A DNA stretch of 10,285 nt from an uncultured Oscillospiraceae bacterium (GCA_944385455.1 CALWXI010000060.1:1-10285); one strand, 5' to 3'; counted from the first letter of the stretch, positions 1 to 6,432 are shown. Notes: a model not told the origin generated them from the letters alone. A program made the numbers and translations.

Positions 1-1128
1 TATGGCTCCGCCGACATCGGCACCGAGTCCACCATCTACCTGGATGAAAACGGCTATGTGCTCTACGCCGAAGAGGGCGACGGCAATGTCAGAAACTACG
101 CTCTGGTCCTCAACGCCGGTACGGAGAGCGCGCTGGCCGGCAACAACCACCAGGCCTACCTGCTGTTCACCGACGGCAGCACTGCCGTGGTGGACACCGA
201 CAAGGCGTACTATGACGACTATGAGAACGGCGTCGGCACCGGCGACCTGGTGGGCTACTGGGTCACCTACAAGACCAATTCCGACGGCGAGTATGTCCTG
301 ACCATGCCCGGCGACAGCGACGATCACCTTGTCGGCAGCGATACCTGCACCGTGGAGACCGACAACGGATCCACCGGGGTGGATCTGGGCAGCGACAGCG
401 CCAGAGTCAACAGCTCCACTGTGATCCTTGTGGAAGACGCCGACGGCGACATCACCGTCTATGAGGGCGTCAAGGACATCCCCACCATCACCGGCACCAA
501 CAATGCGGAGTCCTATGCCGCGTACGGCACCGGCTCCTTCCTGAAGCTGCTCTACATTGAGCTCAACAGCAGCGCCGATGTGGATACCGGCAGCAGCAAG
601 ACCATCTTCCTGGTGGGCGATACCGACTCCACCGAGGTCCAGACCTCTTCCGACCGCTACTACGTCTTTGACGCGGTTGTGGACGGCGTGCTGATGGAAG
701 ACGGCGTGATGCTGGATGCCACCGACGGTTCCTTCACCAGCGGCACCACCACGGTGGACGGCGTGGCCTACACCGGAACTGAAACCGCCGCGGTCATCAA
801 CTACCTGCTGAGCGGCGCCAGCATTGCCCTGGACAGCTACTCCGAGGATGACGGCTTCTACACCGTCAATCTGTCTGATGTGACGGGTTACGTTGAAAGC
901 GGCTATGTGGAGAAGTCCTCCGGCAACGTCATCGACTTCGACGGCGATGCCTACTATGTGGCGGATGACTGCGTGTTCTTCCGCGTGACCTCCAGCGGCA
1001 GACTCAGCGCCTCCAGCGTCAGCGGCGTCCGCAGCGCCGATGTGGGCAGCGGCGAGTATTATGCGCAGGTCTTCTACACCACCAACAGCGACGAAGAGCT
1101 GACCGGTGTGTACTGGGTCCTGAACTGA
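1..1128 (+). CDS. C-terminal part of a secreted/S-layer-like surface protein (5' end outside window)
   Basis: The reading frame is open from the first base, with no start or ribosome binding site in the window, so the 375 residues seen are the C-terminal end of a longer protein. The composition is strongly acidic and rich in Asp, Gly, Ser, Thr and Tyr, almost free of Lys and Arg, with many short alternating hydrophobic/polar stretches such as TIYLDENGYVLYAEE near the start. This suggests a beta-rich extracellular protein. Similar 'LDENGYV' segments occur in SLH-domain surface proteins of Oscillospirales, so an S-layer-homology protein whose anchoring domain lies upstream is the best guess; no SLH repeat, signal peptide or LPxTG anchor is visible here. 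It ends with TGA in ...YWVLN, 32 bases before a hairpin. An adhesin or other exported protein is equally possible. The function is not established by sequence. Confidence 0.75.
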   Translation, partial: YGSADIGTESTIYLDENGYVLYAEEGDGNVRNYALVLNAGTESALAGNNHQAYLLFTDGSTAVVDTDKAYYDDYENGVGTGDLVGYWVTYKTNSDGEYVLTMPGDSDDHLVGSDTCTVETDNGSTGVDLGSDSARVNSSTVILVEDADGDITVYEGVKDIPTITGTNNAESYAAYGTGSFLKLLYIELNSSADVDTGSSKTIFLVGDTDSTEVQTSSDRYYVFDAVVDGVLMEDGVMLDATDGSFTSGTTTVDGVAYTGTETAAVINYLLSGASIALDSYSEDDGFYTVNLSDVTGYVESGYVEKSSGNVIDFDGDAYYVADDCVFFRVTSSGRLSASSVSGVRSADVGSGEYYAQVFYTTNSDEELTGVYWVLN

Positions 1129-1160
1129 TCCCCGCGTGTCTTCTCACCTGACACAGCAAA

Positions 1161-1202
1161 AAGCAGCAGCCCCCGTGCCTTATGGCACGGGGGCTGCTGC
1201 TT
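1161..1202 (-). terminator. Strong hairpin terminator between convergent genes
   Basis: A 19-bp perfect stem (1161-1179 with 1184-1202) closes a 4-base TTAT loop. Read on the - strand the stem is followed by TTTTT (plus-strand aaaaa at 1158-1162, partly within the stem), a good intrinsic terminator for the phage-like gene pair. Read on the + strand only two T follow, so termination of the surface-protein gene is likely weaker, though the very stable GC stem probably serves both. The stem begins at the stop codon of the 37-residue gene. Confidence 0.9.
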
Positions 1203-1315
1203 CAGGCCTGAGGAACGGTCTCCGCCTCCTGCACATCAAAGTAGTTGTCCGGGACTTCCCGCTGCTCCAGGATCTGGGATCCGTCGGTCTGGCAAACCAG
1301 TACATCAATGATCAT
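1202..1315 (-). CDS. Small 37-residue phage-type protein, translationally coupled to the tail-fibre-like gene
   Basis: The ATG at 1315 overlaps the TGA of the preceding gene in an ATGA junction, the usual sign of translational coupling. The product starts MIIDVLVCQTDGSQILEQ and ends ETVPQA; it is acidic, with a predicted beta-strand-like N-terminus and no transmembrane segment. The stop codon touches the terminator stem, so the transcript is trimmed exactly after it. Very small proteins directly after tail-fibre genes are common in phages of Gram-positive bacteria (XkdX is one example); by position it could be a tail accessory or fibre chaperone, but I do not recognise a family and no function is assigned. 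Support is the overlapping start, the clean fit between gene and terminator, and the plausible amino-acid composition. Confidence 0.6.
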   Translation of the reverse strand: MIIDVLVCQTDGSQILEQREVPDNYFDVQEAETVPQA

Positions 1316-2037
1316 TTTCTCACCCCATAAAGCAGAAATTTACAGCCGGCCGGAAGCGTATCGTTGTTTATCGTGAAGAAATTCAGGGTCTTCAGGCCGC
1401 TGGGCGCCAGCGTAGCAGCGTTGATATAGGTCACATCCTCCTCTGTGACGCAGTTGATCCGGTTGGTGGGGATGATCCGGAGGGTGCAGAAGAGAGAGGA
1501 CGTAGAGCCATAGCATTTGGCAAGATAGTTTCTGGAGGACGGATAGCCCTCCAGAAGGCCATTGACCCTGACGTACACGGAGGAGGTATCCAAAATATTC
1601 GGAATGATATAGAATTCCGCGTACTGGTCTGTTCCGTAGCCGGAGAGGTCGATGTCCACCTGTGTGACCGCCTGCTGGGTGACGATGGTGGCCAGCTTCA
1701 CCAAGGCGATCTGTCCGGCCACCGCGGCGTCTCCCGCCGCCATCTCACTGCGGATGGCGGCGGTCTGACTGTTCAGCGATTGCTGCACGGCGGCAGTCTC
1801 GGCAGCGGCGGTCTGCCGCTCCGCCGTGTCTGCCGCCGCGAACGCCTGCCGGATGGCGGTGTCCTCGGCTGCCCGGGTCTGCTGTTCCGTGGTCAGGGCA
1901 GCGGTTTGAGCGGCCTGCGTCTGCGCTTGCTGGTACAGCGCCGCGTCCAGCTTTTGGTTGTCGGCGTTGAAGTCTACCCGCATGATGCGGTCCTCCCCCG
2001 CCCATTGGTTCAGTTCGTAATGTGTGGTTTTTTCCAT
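1312..2037 (-). CDS. Phage tail-fibre-like protein, 241 aa
   Basis: The start is ATG at 2037, preceded by AGAGGAGGG at the right distance. An upstream in-frame ATG at 2154 would overlap the LysR stop and has no such site. The N-terminus (MEKTTHYELNQW, then RVDFNADNQKLD) matches the opening common in tail-fibre or baseplate-distal proteins of Clostridia phages. Residues about 25-115 are a long Ala/Gln/Thr/Glu-rich stretch with heptad-like spacing, probably a trimeric coiled coil. Residues about 118-241 are beta-rich (SGYGTDQYAEFYIIPN, later TLPAGCKFLLYGVRK), probably the distal receptor-binding or shaft domain. It forms a unit with the 37-residue gene downstream. The neighbours are non-phage genes, so this is an isolated tail module: a prophage remnant, or a gene kept for a host use. 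No frameshift or internal stop is seen. Confidence 0.75.
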   Translation of the reverse strand: MEKTTHYELNQWAGEDRIMRVDFNADNQKLDAALYQQAQTQAAQTAALTTEQQTRAAEDTAIRQAFAAADTAERQTAAAETAAVQQSLNSQTAAIRSEMAAGDAAVAGQIALVKLATIVTQQAVTQVDIDLSGYGTDQYAEFYIIPNILDTSSVYVRVNGLLEGYPSSRNYLAKCYGSTSSLFCTLRIIPTNRINCVTEEDVTYINAATLAPSGLKTLNFFTINNDTLPAGCKFLLYGVRK

Positions 2038-2144
2038 ATGCCCTCCTCTGTTTTCCTGTGGGGTTGGAGTTCTCCTCATAAAATGCAGATACGCCCCCTT
2101 CGCCGGATGACGAAAGAGGGCATATCGTTGCACGAAAATATTTT

Positions 2145-3029
2145 TTACAGCCATCGGATGAAGTGGCGCAGAGGCGGACTTTCATCGGACTTCCGCCACA
2201 CCGCCAGAATCTCCTCGGATTCCTCCGCCCCCATCAGAGGCACGAACACCAGGTTGTCGGCGTTGGTGAGCTTATCGGTGCAGTAAGAGGGCAGAATGGA
2301 CACTCCTTCCTCCGCCGCCACCATCATCAAAATGCTCTCCACGTCGTTGGACCGCAGCAGGATGTTGGGCTGATAGCCCGCCTGGCGATAGAGACCCATG
2401 AAGTAGGAGTCACCGTAGGAATCCCCGGTGGCGGAGGGGGACATGTAGAGGATGGACTCATTGCGCAGCTCCGTCCGCCGCAGAGCCTGGCGGCGGGCCA
2501 GGGGATGGCTGGCATACAGCGCCACCATCAGCGGGACCTGCTCGATGACCCGCACCTCCACCGCCTCCGTGCGGATGTTGGTGCTGTCCCAGGTGAAGAT
2601 GATATCGTATTCTCCGTTCAAAAGCCCCGCCGCCAGCACGTCGGTGTCGCAGCGGTAGCAGGTGATGAGCACGTTGGGGTATTCCAGATGGAACGAGCGC
2701 AGCGTGTTGGAGAGGTCGCTGCGCTCATAGCCCTTGGTGTAGCCCACCCGCAGGGAGCCTGCCAAGCCGGTGGAGGCGTCCCGGGCCCGGTTCAGCGCCG
2801 CGTCCATCCGGGCCAGGATGGCCTTTGCCTCCGGGAAAAGCACACGGCCTGCCGGCGTCAGCCCTACCGGGCGGCTGTCCCGGTCCAGCAGCTGTACCCC
2901 CAGGGTGTCCTCCAGGGTCCGGACCTGCTGGCTGATGGCGGTCTGGGACAGATAGAACTGCTTGGCGGCTTTGGTGAAGCTCTGCTGCTCCGCCACCGCC
3001 ACGAAGTATTTCAGCTGATTGAGATTCAT
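2145..3029 (-). CDS. LysR-family transcriptional regulator, 294 aa
   Basis: Residues 1-60 form the typical LysR winged helix-turn-helix: MNLNQLKYFVAVAEQQSFTK, then AAKQFYLSQTAISQQVRTLE and LGVQLLDR. From about residue 90 to the end there is a periplasmic-binding-protein-like effector domain starting at LAGSLRVGY, with the usual pattern of ...PLMVALYASHPLA and EGVSILPSYC. The full length (about 295) fits the family. ATG at 3029 is preceded by GGGAGGGG. The gene has its own predicted promoter (3053-3081), buried in the hairpin that ends the upstream operon. LysR proteins usually control a divergent neighbour, but here the upstream gene lies on the same strand, so its target is unclear; candidates are itself, the sugar-acid operon, or a distant gene. 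The effector cannot be read from sequence. Confidence 0.93.
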   Translation of the reverse strand: MNLNQLKYFVAVAEQQSFTKAAKQFYLSQTAISQQVRTLEDTLGVQLLDRDSRPVGLTPAGRVLFPEAKAILARMDAALNRARDASTGLAGSLRVGYTKGYERSDLSNTLRSFHLEYPNVLITCYRCDTDVLAAGLLNGEYDIIFTWDSTNIRTEAVEVRVIEQVPLMVALYASHPLARRQALRRTELRNESILYMSPSATGDSYGDSYFMGLYRQAGYQPNILLRSNDVESILMMVAAEEGVSILPSYCTDKLTNADNLVFVPLMGAEESEEILAVWRKSDESPPLRHFIRWL

Positions 3030-3032
3030 AAA

Positions 3033-3073
3033 GCGCCCCTCCCGTGGCCATCATTGTACCACGGAAGGGGCGC
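3033..3073 (-). terminator. Hairpin terminating the sugar-acid operon and covering the LysR ribosome binding site
   Basis: Arms 3033-3047 and 3059-3073 pair over 15 positions with one mismatch, around an 11-base loop. On the - strand it lies 10 bases after the kinase stop codon and is followed by only TTT, so it is a stable but U-poor terminator. The second arm on the - strand contains GGGAGGGG, the ribosome binding site of the LysR gene. In any read-through RNA the LysR start would therefore be masked, while RNA started inside the hairpin would lack the first arm. Confidence 0.75.
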
Positions 3074-3081
3074 CTGCGCAA
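3053..3081 (-). promoter_or_regulatory. Predicted sigma-A promoter of the LysR gene, inside the hairpin
   Basis: On the - strand TTGCGC (3081-3076) is followed by a 17-base spacer and TACAAT (3058-3053). The -10 box has the extended element TG one base ahead (TGGTACAAT). The -10 lies in the hairpin loop, and the expected start site falls at the beginning of the second arm, 15-20 bases before the LysR ATG. The -10 is good and the -35 matches at only three positions; the extended -10 compensates. Confidence 0.6.
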
Positions 3082-3083
3082 TC

Positions 3084-4514
3084 TTATGTCTGGGTGAGGA
3101 TCTCCACGGCCTGACGCAGCGTGTCCGCGTCGCCCACATTGCCGGGGAAGATCACATAGGGGATCTTGGGGAACTTGCTGGTATCGTCCGTCTGCCAGAC
3201 GGGGATGCCCGGACAGATCTGGCCCAGCACGTTGGCCCTCTTCACCCCCAGGGCCTCGGTGCCCACGGTGCTGGAGGTGATGCCGCCCTTGGCAATGATG
3301 AAGGCGGGGGTGACCTTCAGCCGGCCCACCAGGCTCTGCACGCCGTCGCTGATCTTCACGCTGCGGATCAGGGCGCTTTCCGGCGTATCGTTTTCCACGG
3401 TGAGGAGCTTGCGGCTGGTGAAGCACACCGCCACTCTGCCGGAGCGGATGACCTCCTCCTCCAGTGCCACGCAGCGGTCCACCTCGGCGTAGAAGACTTC
3501 ATCGCCCTGGAGCACCAGATCGCTGTCAAACTGGATGGGAACCACGCAGGGAAGCTTCAGCAAAGCCTCCAGCTGGGCGGTGGTTTTCTGGGTGTGGCTT
3601 CCCACCACCACCACGCCACCGGTGTGGGTGTCCACCTGGACCATATCCTGCCGGCGCAGCAGGGGGATGTCGGTGATGCCGCCCACCACCTTCACCAGGC
3701 CCGCGGCGGTGCGGAACAGGAAGGTCTTGCCCTGGGCCATGGCCCGGTAAAGGGCCACGGCAAATACCTTCACGTCGCAGTAGTCCACGGCGTTGACGCA
3801 CACCTTGCGGAAATCTGTGACGGCCGTGAGCTTTGCGGTGATGGCGTCATAGTCCTGGCCGCGCAGCTCCTCCAGGGAAATGCAGGTGACGGAGCCGGCA
3901 GGATAGGCGCCGGCGGTCTTTTCCTCAATGTAGGCGGGCAGGTCGGAGTGAGAGTAGCCGAAGGTTTTGTCTTTGGCAAATTCCGTCTGGGCGGCGGGCA
4001 CCAGCTCGTCGCCGTATTTCACATAGTGGGTGTTGCCGATGGTGAAACGGCCGCCTTCCTTGAAGAAGGGACACAGGATCTCCCCGTCCACATGGAGGCC
4101 GCTTTCCGTCAGGCTCTGGCGCAGCAGCTCCGTCTCCAGGGGGAAATGGCCCCGGAGGGTGGAGTCGCTGCGGCTCATCACCAGATATTTTTTCCCGGTC
4201 TCCCGGGCGGCGGCGACGATGTTGGCGGCGATCTCCTTGTGGACGGCGGTGGTCTGCTCCGCCGTCAGGCCGCGGCTGTTGGTGAGGATGTAAAAGACCT
4301 TCTGGGGCTCCGTCAGGCCGCTTTTGATGCTCTCCACGGACCAGTCGGTGTACACGGAGATGTCATGGACGGTCTGCACGCCGGTGGGGTCATCGTCCAG
4401 GACGATGAACTTGGTATCGTCCTTTGCAATCTCGGCGCGCAGCAGCGCGTCCACCGCCGCCTCGTCCACAGGGGGGAAAGAGGTGAGGATCTGAGCGGAA
4501 ATGGTCTGTTCCAT
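3084..4514 (-). CDS. Four-carbon acid sugar kinase, DUF1537 family (OtnK/DtnK/YgbK-like), 476 aa
   Basis: This is a two-domain DUF1537 kinase. Residues 35-50 hold the N-terminal signature (FIVLDDDPTGVQTVH, with D40-D42 and T44-G45). SRSDSTLRGHFPLE at 114-127 is the second conserved substrate-domain block. Near the C-terminus IIAKGGITSS (around K409-G411) and IFPGNVGDADTL (about 455-466) mark the nucleotide-binding domain. Characterised members phosphorylate threonate, erythronate or their 2-oxo forms (OtnK, DtnK) with ATP in the cytoplasm; substrate cannot be decided from sequence. Length fits. The ATG at 4514 has AAGGAG 9 bases upstream and sits 21 bases after the dehydrogenase stop, so the two are one operon. 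The extended N-terminus (about 34 residues before the first strand) is longer than in the shortest members. The aldolase and isomerase usual for such operons are not adjacent. Confidence 0.9.
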   Translation of the reverse strand: MEQTISAQILTSFPPVDEAAVDALLRAEIAKDDTKFIVLDDDPTGVQTVHDISVYTDWSVESIKSGLTEPQKVFYILTNSRGLTAEQTTAVHKEIAANIVAAARETGKKYLVMSRSDSTLRGHFPLETELLRQSLTESGLHVDGEILCPFFKEGGRFTIGNTHYVKYGDELVPAAQTEFAKDKTFGYSHSDLPAYIEEKTAGAYPAGSVTCISLEELRGQDYDAITAKLTAVTDFRKVCVNAVDYCDVKVFAVALYRAMAQGKTFLFRTAAGLVKVVGGITDIPLLRRQDMVQVDTHTGGVVVVGSHTQKTTAQLEALLKLPCVVPIQFDSDLVLQGDEVFYAEVDRCVALEEEVIRSGRVAVCFTSRKLLTVENDTPESALIRSVKISDGVQSLVGRLKVTPAFIIAKGGITSSTVGTEALGVKRANVLGQICPGIPVWQTDDTSKFPKIPYVIFPGNVGDADTLRQAVEILTQT

Positions 4515-4535
4515 AGCAGCGTTCTCCTTTTCGGC

Positions 4536-5429
4536 TCAGGCTTCGTCGGAGCGGACGGTGACGCCGGCCAGTTGCTCGAAGTACTGGACATAGCCGGAGT
4601 GGTCGTCATCCATGTGGCCGGAGACCTTCAGAGCCTGCTGGATCTCAAAGAGCTGGGCGGTGAGGGGCAGGGGCACGTCGATCTCGTGAGCGGTGGCCAG
4701 GACGTTTTTGATGTCTTTGTGGTTGACCCGGATGGTTCCGCCGGGCTTGAAGTCCCGGCGGCACATCATGGGGGCCTTGGCGTCCAGCACGGTGCTGCCG
4801 GCCAAACCGCCCCGCACGGCCTTGTAGACCTTCATGGGGTCTACACCGGCCTTAGTGGCCAGCACCAGAGCCTCGGACACGGCGGCGATGTTCAGGTTCA
4901 CCATGATCTGGTTGGCCAGTTTGGTGACGCTGCCGGCGCCGGGGCCGCCGATGAGCAGGGCGCTGCTGCCCATGATCTCAAAGGCGGGCAGGAGCTTTTC
5001 AAAGTCTGCCTGGTCGCCGCCGCACATGATGGCCAGGGTGCCGGCGATGGCGCCGGGCTCGCCGCCGGAGACGGGAGCGTCCACGAAGCCCACGCCGATC
5101 TCCTTGAGGCGGCGGTAGCACTCCTGGGATTCGCCGGGGGTGACGCTGGACATGTCGCAGACCACCTTCCCCGCCGTCAGGCCGGAGGCCACGCCGTTTT
5201 CGCCGAAGAGCACCTCCCGGACGATGGCGCCGGTAGGCAGAATGGTGAAGATCACGTCGCAGGCCCGGGCCAGCTCCGCATAGGTGCCGGAAGTGGCGCC
5301 CATGGCGCACAGCTCCTCCACCAGGGAGGCGTTCAGGTCGCTGACCATCACGTCCTGACCGCCCTTTACCAGGTTGGTGGCCATGGGACGGCCCATAATG
5401 CCCAGGCCAATGAAACCGATCTTGCTCAT
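4536..5429 (-). CDS. Beta-hydroxyacid dehydrogenase, GarR/LtnD-like (threonate or tartronate-semialdehyde type), 297 aa
   Basis: The N-terminus MSKIGFIGLGIMGRPMATNL contains the Rossmann motif G8-L-G10-I-M-G13 of the 3-hydroxyisobutyrate dehydrogenase superfamily. DAPVSGGEPGA (around S121-G123) is the substrate-binding loop, and GAGSVTKLANQ carries the catalytic lysine (K170) and N173. The C-terminal all-helical domain includes NHKDIKNVLATA. The ATG at 5429 is chosen because AAGGAGG lies 9 bases ahead; the in-frame ATG at 5438 abuts that site and cannot use it. The enzyme uses NAD(P) to interconvert a hydroxy acid and its oxo form. Being first gene with a DUF1537 kinase suggests an LtnD-type role (L-threonate oxidation before phosphorylation), but GarR-type tartronate semialdehyde reduction cannot be excluded. 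Its promoter (5542-5570) overlaps likely GntR operators. Confidence 0.9.
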   Translation of the reverse strand: MSKIGFIGLGIMGRPMATNLVKGGQDVMVSDLNASLVEELCAMGATSGTYAELARACDVIFTILPTGAIVREVLFGENGVASGLTAGKVVCDMSSVTPGESQECYRRLKEIGVGFVDAPVSGGEPGAIAGTLAIMCGGDQADFEKLLPAFEIMGSSALLIGGPGAGSVTKLANQIMVNLNIAAVSEALVLATKAGVDPMKVYKAVRGGLAGSTVLDAKAPMMCRRDFKPGGTIRVNHKDIKNVLATAHEIDVPLPLTAQLFEIQQALKVSGHMDDDHSGYVQYFEQLAGVTVRSDEA

Positions 5430-5527
5430 AGGAAACATCCTCCTTTAAATACTGCCCCGCCGGGCGTTTGCCGCGCCGCCGCTTGCCTGCGCCGCGCAAG
5501 GGCTGCACAGGGAAACGGCGCTGTTGC

Positions 5528-5541
5528 GTTTTCCGGAAAAC
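5528..5541. repeat. Perfect 14-bp palindrome at the predicted transcription start of the dehydrogenase operon
   Basis: GTTTTCCGGAAAAC is a perfect inverted repeat, directly beside the -10 box of the operon promoter (5542-5547) and spanning the expected +1. It differs in sequence from the GTATAC sites, so it may bind a second regulator (sugar catabolite or nutrient control), or just be an extension of the GntR operator region. Binding protein unknown. Confidence 0.5.
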
Positions 5542-5570
5542 AGTATATAGTATACCGGTATACCGGTCAA
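5542..5570 (-). promoter_or_regulatory. Promoter of the dehydrogenase-kinase operon
   Basis: On the - strand TTGACC (5570-5565) and TATACT (5547-5542) are separated by exactly 17 bases. Each hexamer matches the sigma-A consensus at five of six positions, the best promoter in this gap. The spacer consists almost wholly of two overlapping palindromes centred on GTATAC (5550-5555 and 5558-5563), so a protein bound there would block RNA polymerase. The expected start is near 5535, giving a leader of about 105 bases. Confidence 0.85.
5550..5567. promoter_or_regulatory. Tandem overlapping GntR-type operators in the operon promoter spacer
   Basis: Two perfect 14-bp palindromes overlap: GTATACCGGTATAC (5550-5563) and ACCGGTATACCGGT (5554-5567). 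The GTATAC cores are 8 bp apart. FadR-subfamily GntR regulators typically bind short palindromes with a GT...AC core, and the adjacent divergent gene encodes such a regulator, so these are its likely operators. That link is inference. Confidence 0.75.
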
Positions 5571-5652
5571 GGGGAAAACTGGAGTTTCTTGAAAATCGGG
5601 AAAAAACCAGAGAGTTTCACAAAAAAATGTTTTCTGTTTGTGGAAAAAGCAC

Positions 5653-5680
5653 TTGAACGGTATACCGGGATTCTGATAAA
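5653..5680 (+). promoter_or_regulatory. Promoter of the GntR gene
   Basis: TTGAAC (5653-5658) and GATAAA (5675-5680) are separated by 16 bases; a 17-base reading would give ATAAAC. The -35 matches five of six consensus positions and the -10 four of six. The spacer begins with the operator GGTATACCGG, as in the divergent promoter. The expected start near 5687 gives a leader of about 45 bases. Confidence 0.6.
5658..5667. promoter_or_regulatory. Single GntR-type operator in the GntR promoter spacer (autoregulation)
   Basis: CGGTATACCG is a perfect 10-bp palindrome with the same GTATAC core as the sites at 5550-5567, about 102 bp away. Together with the -35 box it repeats TTGA-C/A-CGGTATACCGG of the opposite promoter (15 of 16 bases identical, inverted orientation). 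It suggests that the GntR protein represses its own gene as well as the operon; two sites at one promoter and one at the other imply unequal strength. Confidence 0.7.
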
Positions 5681-5733
5681 CTACCACCAGAACCGATCCC
5701 TTCAGATCGAAAGCACAAGAAAGGAGCTGCGCC

Positions 5734-6396
5734 ATGGCGGGATATCGCTTTTTGCAGGAGGAGGCCTACGCCCATATCCGGGAGCAGATCGTGGCCGGGG
5801 AGCTGGCGGAGGACCAGATCTACTCGGAGACGAAGCTGGCCGCCATGATCGGCATCTCCCGCACGCCGGTGAAGGACGCCCTGGTGCGGCTGAGCCAGGA
5901 GCGGCTGGTGGACATCCTGCCCAGCAAGGGCTTCCGGCTCCACCGGATGTCCCAGGAGGACATCTGGGAGACGTACCAGCTGCGTACGGCCGTGGAGGGC
6001 TTCTGTGTGCTGCATCTGGCCCACCGGAAGGACTCGCCGGAGGGCGCCGCCCGTCTGGCGGCGCTGGAGGCGGCCAACGCCCGCATGGCGGCGCTGGAGG
6101 AGCAGGCGGACATTGAGGCCTACTGGCAGGCGGATCTGGCCTTCCACCGGCTGCTGGTGGAGGCGGCGGGAAACCGGGAATTTCTCTCCCTCTTTGAAAG
6201 CTATAACTACCGCATGTCCGTAATCGCCCGCAAGAGCTTCCAAAGCCCCAACCGCCGGACCGTGGCCCTGGCGGAGCACCGGGCCATCACGGAAGCGGTG
6301 CGGCGCAGCCAAGGCCGGGACGACATGGCGGCCTTCGCGGCGGTGCGCCGCCACATGGAGGCCAGCCGGGACCTGGTTCTGCAGAAAGAGGAATGA
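5734..6396 (+). CDS. GntR-family regulator with FCD domain (FadR subfamily), 220 aa
   Basis: Residues 5-70 are the GntR winged helix: EEAYAHIREQIVAGEL, then SETKLAAMIGISRTPVKDAL and LVDILPSKGFRL. Residues about 75-215 form the all-helical FCD effector domain, and the usual metal-binding set is visible: D134 and H138 in DLAFHRLL, H182 in EHRAI, H207 in RRHMEAS. FCD regulators typically sense carboxylic acids such as sugar acids, which fits a divergent dehydrogenase plus acid-sugar kinase. ATG at 5734 has AAGGAG 8 bases upstream. The gene probably acts as a repressor relieved by the substrate or an intermediate of that operon; operators lie in both promoters. It ends directly at a bidirectional terminator shared with cytidine deaminase. 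Confidence 0.95.
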   Translation: MAGYRFLQEEAYAHIREQIVAGELAEDQIYSETKLAAMIGISRTPVKDALVRLSQERLVDILPSKGFRLHRMSQEDIWETYQLRTAVEGFCVLHLAHRKDSPEGAARLAALEAANARMAALEEQADIEAYWQADLAFHRLLVEAAGNREFLSLFESYNYRMSVIARKSFQSPNRRTVALAEHRAITEAVRRSQGRDDMAAFAAVRRHMEASRDLVLQKEE

Positions 6397-6429
6397 AAAA
6401 ACGCCGGACCGCATAGGTCCGGCGTTTTT
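6397..6429. terminator. Bidirectional intrinsic terminator between GntR and cytidine deaminase genes
   Basis: AAAAACGCCGGACC (6397-6410) pairs perfectly with GGTCCGGCGTTTTT (6416-6429) around a GCATA loop. The A-run on one side and T-run on the other give a U-tract in both directions. It begins right after the GntR stop codon and ends three bases from the stop of the convergent cytidine deaminase gene, so it serves both. Confidence 0.95.
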
Positions 6430-6432
6430 GCG

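Larger units (their letters stand above)
5430..5733. promoter_or_regulatory. Divergent control region between dehydrogenase operon and GntR gene (304 bp, no gene)
   Basis: This gap holds two back-to-back promoters and several palindromes, each listed separately. The part nearest the dehydrogenase (5440-5520) is very GC-rich and would be the roughly 100-base untranslated leader of that operon; it can form small stems, such as CTTGC/GCAAG arms near 5480-5500, but I recognise no riboswitch. The middle (5571-5650) is A/T-rich and lacks further palindromes; it separates the two promoters. Confidence 0.75.

Noticed and set aside
1312..2037. Diversity-generating retroelement target in the tail protein
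   Set aside because: No reverse transcriptase, template repeat or adenine-biased variable repeat is visible in the window.
2093..2121. Hairpin between LysR and the tail gene as a terminator
   Set aside because: On the - strand it forms about 9 pairs including two G-U, with a large loop and no U-run directly after; too weak to call.
2038..2154. Longer N-terminus for the tail-fibre-like protein from ATG 2154
   Set aside because: It overlaps the LysR stop, lacks a ribosome binding site and adds residues foreign to the family; ATG 2037 has AGAGGAGGG.
5445..5735. 96-codon - strand frame in the divergent control region
   Set aside because: It overlaps both promoters and operators, has no ribosome binding site and resembles no protein.
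2163..6116. Very long open frame on the + strand (1317 codons), His/Gly/Ala-rich
   Set aside because: It is antisense to the LysR, kinase and dehydrogenase genes, which have clear families; the frame stays open because of their GC-biased codon use.
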